From positions 1-9,763 of the forward strand of contig JAFUJY010000297.1 of assembly GCA_017467985.1 (NCBI GenBank): DNA of 9,763 bases. The letters are read 5' to 3'. Source of the DNA: Bacillota bacterium. GTDB lineage: Bacteria; Bacillota; Clostridia; Lachnospirales; Bianqueaceae. This document shows, in pieces, positions 7,095 to 9,763 of the stretch. Positions within the stretch are counted from its first letter, which is position 1, and every line of letters begins with the position of its first letter. The position numbers were made by a program, and so were the translations under genes. Under the pieces are notes generated by a model, which did not search any database, was not told the origin of the DNA, and saw nothing but the letters and a program-made list of their open reading frames with translations.

Positions 7095-7195
7095 ATCTGC
7101 GGTTGGCGAATGACTCAAATATCTGGCATTTTTAAGAAAGTACCAGATGTTTTGCGTGATCTGCGGTTGGCGAATGACTCAAATATCTGGCATTT
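7095..7195. repeat. Pair of identical 37-bp direct repeats
   Basis: The segments 7095-7131 and 7159-7195 are identical over 37 bp, beginning ATCTGCGGTTGGCGAATGAC and ending ATCTGGCATTT, with a 27-bp spacer. AAATATCTGG in the first copy (7117-7126) can pair with CCAGATGTTT in the spacer (7143-7152), with one G-T pair. CTGGCAT of the second copy (7187-7193) can pair with ATGCCAG (7252-7258). There is no third copy and no coding sequence here. Function is unknown; a regulatory leader, a repeat element or a recent short duplication are all possible. Confidence 0.8.
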
Positions 7196-7312
7196 GTAGT
7201 TGAAAAATAGATCCGTTTGACTGCATGGCAGATAGTTTTCTAGATTTTAGTATGCCAGCTAGCTGCTATATACACAAGGGGGATATTAATGAGATCACCT
7301 TTAAAAAAATAC
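7196..7312. other. Non-coding spacer upstream of the second M56 promoter
   Basis: No convincing gene or RNA is seen here. The stretch is AT-rich and contains a 10-bp perfect palindrome CAGCTAGCTG (7256-7265) beside the ATGCCAG that can pair back to the second 37-bp repeat. TATCTGGCAT (7184-7193) also has an imperfect partner, ATGGCAGATA (7225-7234). These alternative pairings would matter only if the region is transcribed. Confidence 0.4.
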
Positions 7313-7341
7313 TTGACATTTCTGCGAGTGTAGAATATACT
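7313..7341 (+). promoter_or_regulatory. Promoter of the second M56 peptidase gene
   Basis: TTGACA (7313-7318) and TATACT (7336-7341) are 17 bp apart. The bases before and into the -10 box, TGTAGAATATA, match the promoter of the first M56 gene, suggesting common ancestry or shared control. The expected start near 7348 gives a leader of about 40 nt. Confidence 0.8.
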
Positions 7342-7351
7342 ATAGATAGTA
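7338..7351. promoter_or_regulatory. Dyad TACTAT-AG-ATAGTA over the -10 box (possible operator)
   Basis: A perfect 6+6 bp inverted repeat spaced by 2 bp covers the last four bases of the -10 box and the expected start site, a typical repressor position. Its ends (TACTA...TAGTA) recall the BlaI/MecI operator type, but the centre differs. The first M56 promoter has no equivalent dyad. This is a candidate only. Confidence 0.35.
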
Positions 7352-7389
7352 GGCAAGTGAAGACAATAATGATAGGAGGGATGACACAT

Positions 7390-9763
7390 ATGTTGATGTA
7401 TTTTTTGATAGTATCGTTGGTATGCGGATTGTTGATCCTATTTGTGGCCCTGTTGACTAGAATTTTACATAATAAAATCGAGCGCAAGTGGCGTTATATC
7501 CTGTGGATCGTGCTGGCAGTACGTCTGTTATTCCCAGTGGATGTGTCTATTCCCACACCGGTCTTTACAGTGGAACTGCCCAGTATGGAGGAGTCTGTTC
7601 AAACACCGATACAGATGCCCACGACCAATGTTGTGGTTCCCCAGTATCCCAGTACAAATGATGTTCAGCCCAGTACACCGGTGGTACCCCAGACACCATC
7701 CGTCTCTCCCAGCATATCCGTGCCCAGTGTGCCCCAAGCACCGACAGAACCTGAATTTGTTTTTGAATGGTCCATGGTGTGGGACATGCTGCCTTGGATT
7801 TGGGCAATTGGCATGATCATATCCGCATTGTGGTATTTGATCGGCTATGCTTATCAAAAGCGTGAGCTGCTGCGTTGGTCCTATTCGGCGATGGGGATGC
7901 AGGCGCAGTTAGATGCATATATTCAAAAATTGGAACTTCGTCGAAGGGTTTCGGTAAAGAAGTGTAAAAAGATAGCCACACCCATGATGGTTGGTTTGTT
8001 TCAGTCGGTACTGCTGATGCCCGAATGTCAGTACAATGCTCAGGAGTTGGATTACATTTTCCATCACGAGCTGCTGCACATTAAGCGCAGAGATGTGTGG
8101 GTTAAGTCACTAATGCTGGCAGTGCGGGTCATTCACTGGTTCAACCCGGCGGTATTATTGATGAGCTGGGAGATGAACGAGGATATTGAGATTCTGTGCG
8201 ATGCCCAGGTGGTAAGAGACATGGGAGCGCAGGAGCGTCGCGAGTATAATGAAGTATTGTTTCGGCATCTGGCACGGAGAAACGAAGAGAATATGCTCTT
8301 CTCCACATGTTTTGGCAGCCGTCTGCAGAAGGCCAAGGATCGCTTGGTCCAGGTGGCCAAGGGCGGAAAGCTGCGAAAATGTTATATCTTGTGTACAGTT
8401 TTACTGATAGCAGTGCTTGTGTGCAGTTTGCTGGTATCCTACGGTGGTACAGAAGAAGAGAATTCTGGTAAAGAAGAATCCTCTCGGGAAGAGGTTTCAA
8501 AGGAAGAAGAGTCCTCCAGAGAAGAAAGCTGGGTGGAGGATGAGAATGCGGATTTGCCGGAAAGTGAGATCGGGCGGATGGCCTATAGATATCTGGAAGT
8601 GATCAACCATATTGAGGACACCTACGGAGTCCCCTATGTGGAATCTAAAACTACCGAAAATCTGTTTCTAAAAGGAACCTATCAGCTGCTGGATTTTGAC
8701 GGCGACGGTACAGAAGAACTGTACTGTGTATTTTGTGATCTGGCGGGAGATGGCACCATATATGAAGAAATTTACCAATATGCAGATGGCAGCTGCAAGA
8801 GAATTTGGAGTAAGGTGCTGGGAAACTCCAACGGGGTCGCCTATAGCGCCCTGATTAAAGTAGATGACAAAGTATATATCCATACGAAAAATACAGACGG
8901 GAAAAAGGGAAGTTATATTACCGTTCAAAATGGTCAGATGAGTGCATCGTTAGAGTATACTCTGGGCAGTAACGGCAGCTGGCTGGATGGCAAGGTTGTC
9001 ACCGAGAATGGTGTATATCAGGGGATGAATGACTTTGAAGCTGGTGGTCAACAATTATTCATTCAGTACAATATTCCCAGCGCAGAGGAAGTGGAGTATT
9101 TATCCTTTGTGAAGGCTGCTTTACAGGAAGCAATAGAAGAGGGAAAACTGGATTTGTCCGGGATGCAGCCCAACTGGCAGTTATGTGTACCACGAACAGA
9201 GGCAGAGCCTACGGTGATGGCCGCACCTGCAATTCAATGGAGTTGGACCGGCTCATGGGTGAATGCATATTGCCGCAAGATTGAAGAACTGCAGAATGAA
9301 CACGGGCAGAATTTGTTGGCAGTAAGATTATTGGATATGGGATTGAATTGGCCCTTCGAGCTGTATTGTGCGTATATAGAAGGCGATAATTTACATCAGG
9401 TTCTGTATGGATATAATAAACGGATCGAACTGCTATACGAAAATGTAATGTGCATAGAAGAGAATCAGATACCCACAATGGAAATAATTGAGCAAGGGAC
9501 AGCTCAGTATCTGATTATAAGTAATGGCAGCTCCGGTGAAATCCTGTCGGGATTATATCGTGAACTGGAGGTGCTGCATAGTTTTGACTATGGGTATGTC
9601 TCCAATAATCCCATGTGGGACGGACAGACGATGTCCTGGGAAGAAGTGGAAGAAAACTATAGTGCATTTTTGGAAGGAGCAGAACGGATCGAAAAATGTA
9701 ATTATACCCTTTCTGGATATGCCGATGAGAGGGTAACAGCCACAAATGAATGCATTGCCGTGC
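7390..9763 (+). CDS. Second M56 (BlaR1-like) membrane peptidase, partial at window end
   Basis: This reading frame stays open for 791 codons and leaves the window, so the C-terminus is missing. The architecture matches the upstream paralogue: membrane segments at about 4-21, 35-50, 131-150 and 332-350, a shorter Pro-rich linker (52-122), HELLH (226-230) and NEDIEILCD (263-271). The fourth segment ends LLVSY; Tyr351 replaces the lipobox Cys, so SPII cleavage is not expected. A Glu/Ser-rich stretch (354-395) leads to a module with DFDGDGTEELYC (435-446) that best matches module 2 of the first protein. The next module (from about 622) has LLDMGLNWPFELYC, which keeps ELYC but has lost the acidic loop, and its later part resembles module 1. 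ATG 7390 follows AGGAGGG (7374-7380) by 9 nt; the in-frame ATG 7381 abuts that site and is rejected. Function is presumed related signalling; substrate unknown. Confidence 0.85.
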   Translation, partial: MLMYFLIVSLVCGLLILFVALLTRILHNKIERKWRYILWIVLAVRLLFPVDVSIPTPVFTVELPSMEESVQTPIQMPTTNVVVPQYPSTNDVQPSTPVVPQTPSVSPSISVPSVPQAPTEPEFVFEWSMVWDMLPWIWAIGMIISALWYLIGYAYQKRELLRWSYSAMGMQAQLDAYIQKLELRRRVSVKKCKKIATPMMVGLFQSVLLMPECQYNAQELDYIFHHELLHIKRRDVWVKSLMLAVRVIHWFNPAVLLMSWEMNEDIEILCDAQVVRDMGAQERREYNEVLFRHLARRNEENMLFSTCFGSRLQKAKDRLVQVAKGGKLRKCYILCTVLLIAVLVCSLLVSYGGTEEENSGKEESSREEVSKEEESSREESWVEDENADLPESEIGRMAYRYLEVINHIEDTYGVPYVESKTTENLFLKGTYQLLDFDGDGTEELYCVFCDLAGDGTIYEEIYQYADGSCKRIWSKVLGNSNGVAYSALIKVDDKVYIHTKNTDGKKGSYITVQNGQMSASLEYTLGSNGSWLDGKVVTENGVYQGMNDFEAGGQQLFIQYNIPSAEEVEYLSFVKAALQEAIEEGKLDLSGMQPNWQLCVPRTEAEPTVMAAPAIQWSWTGSWVNAYCRKIEELQNEHGQNLLAVRLLDMGLNWPFELYCAYIEGDNLHQVLYGYNKRIELLYENVMCIEENQIPTMEIIEQGTAQYLIISNGSSGEILSGLYRELEVLHSFDYGYVSNNPMWDGQTMSWEEVEENYSAFLEGAERIEKCNYTLSGYADERVTATNECIAV

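Noticed and set aside
7095..7195. CRISPR-like geometry (37-bp repeat, 27-bp spacer)
   Set aside because: Only two repeats, no third unit after the expected interval, and no cas gene in the window.
7266..7487. Minus-strand 73-codon hydrophobic open frame
   Set aside because: It overlaps the promoter and first membrane segment of the second M56 gene; its hydrophobicity mirrors that segment and no start signals are seen.
8440..9763. Second M56 gene as a pseudogene
   Set aside because: The frame is open without a stop or frameshift from 7390 to the window edge, and the HELLH site is intact; the gene is cut only by the window.

Overview
The window looks like chromosomal DNA of a gut-type Firmicute, most likely Lachnospiraceae or another Clostridia. 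This rests on strong AGGAGG ribosome-binding sites, near-consensus sigma-A promoters, AT-rich spacers between genes of moderate GC, and the gene types present (AraC regulator, cytoplasmic GH43 enzymes, BlaR1-like M56 membrane peptidases with DxDxDG ectodomains). The genus is not determined.

Layout. Positions 1-221 hold no gene: two related perfect hairpins, a 36-bp near-palindrome and an extended -10 promoter precede an AraC-family regulator (222-1022, +). That gene ends inside a bidirectional terminator (1002-1046) shared with a convergent minus-strand operon of two tandemly duplicated GH43-like glycosidases (2141-3208, then 1049-2122). The first 115-bp spacer (3209-3323) carries two divergent promoters whose -35 boxes are 5 bp apart: one drives the GH43 operon, the other a 1238-residue M56 (BlaR1/MecR1-like) membrane peptidase (3324-7040, +). 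A second spacer (7041-7389) holds a terminator, a pair of identical 37-bp direct repeats and a promoter overlapped by a dyad. It leads into a second M56 paralogue (7390 to the window end, +), which is still open at the edge.

How the parts may work together. The AraC protein is the obvious local regulator for the glycosidases, but nothing in the sequence proves that target. The M56 proteins keep the BlaR1 topology (three membrane segments, cytoplasmic HELLH zinc site, fourth membrane segment, outer domain). The penicillin-binding sensor is replaced by modules built around a DFDGDG..ELYC motif, four in the first copy and at least two in the second. In the first copy the fourth membrane segment reads as a complete lipoprotein signal with a lipobox ending at Cys361; in the second copy that Cys is Tyr. 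No BlaI/MecI repressor gene is present, so the protease substrate is unknown. The most novel element is this tandem pair of protease-lipoprotein chimeras, transcribed divergently from a duplicated glycosidase operon.
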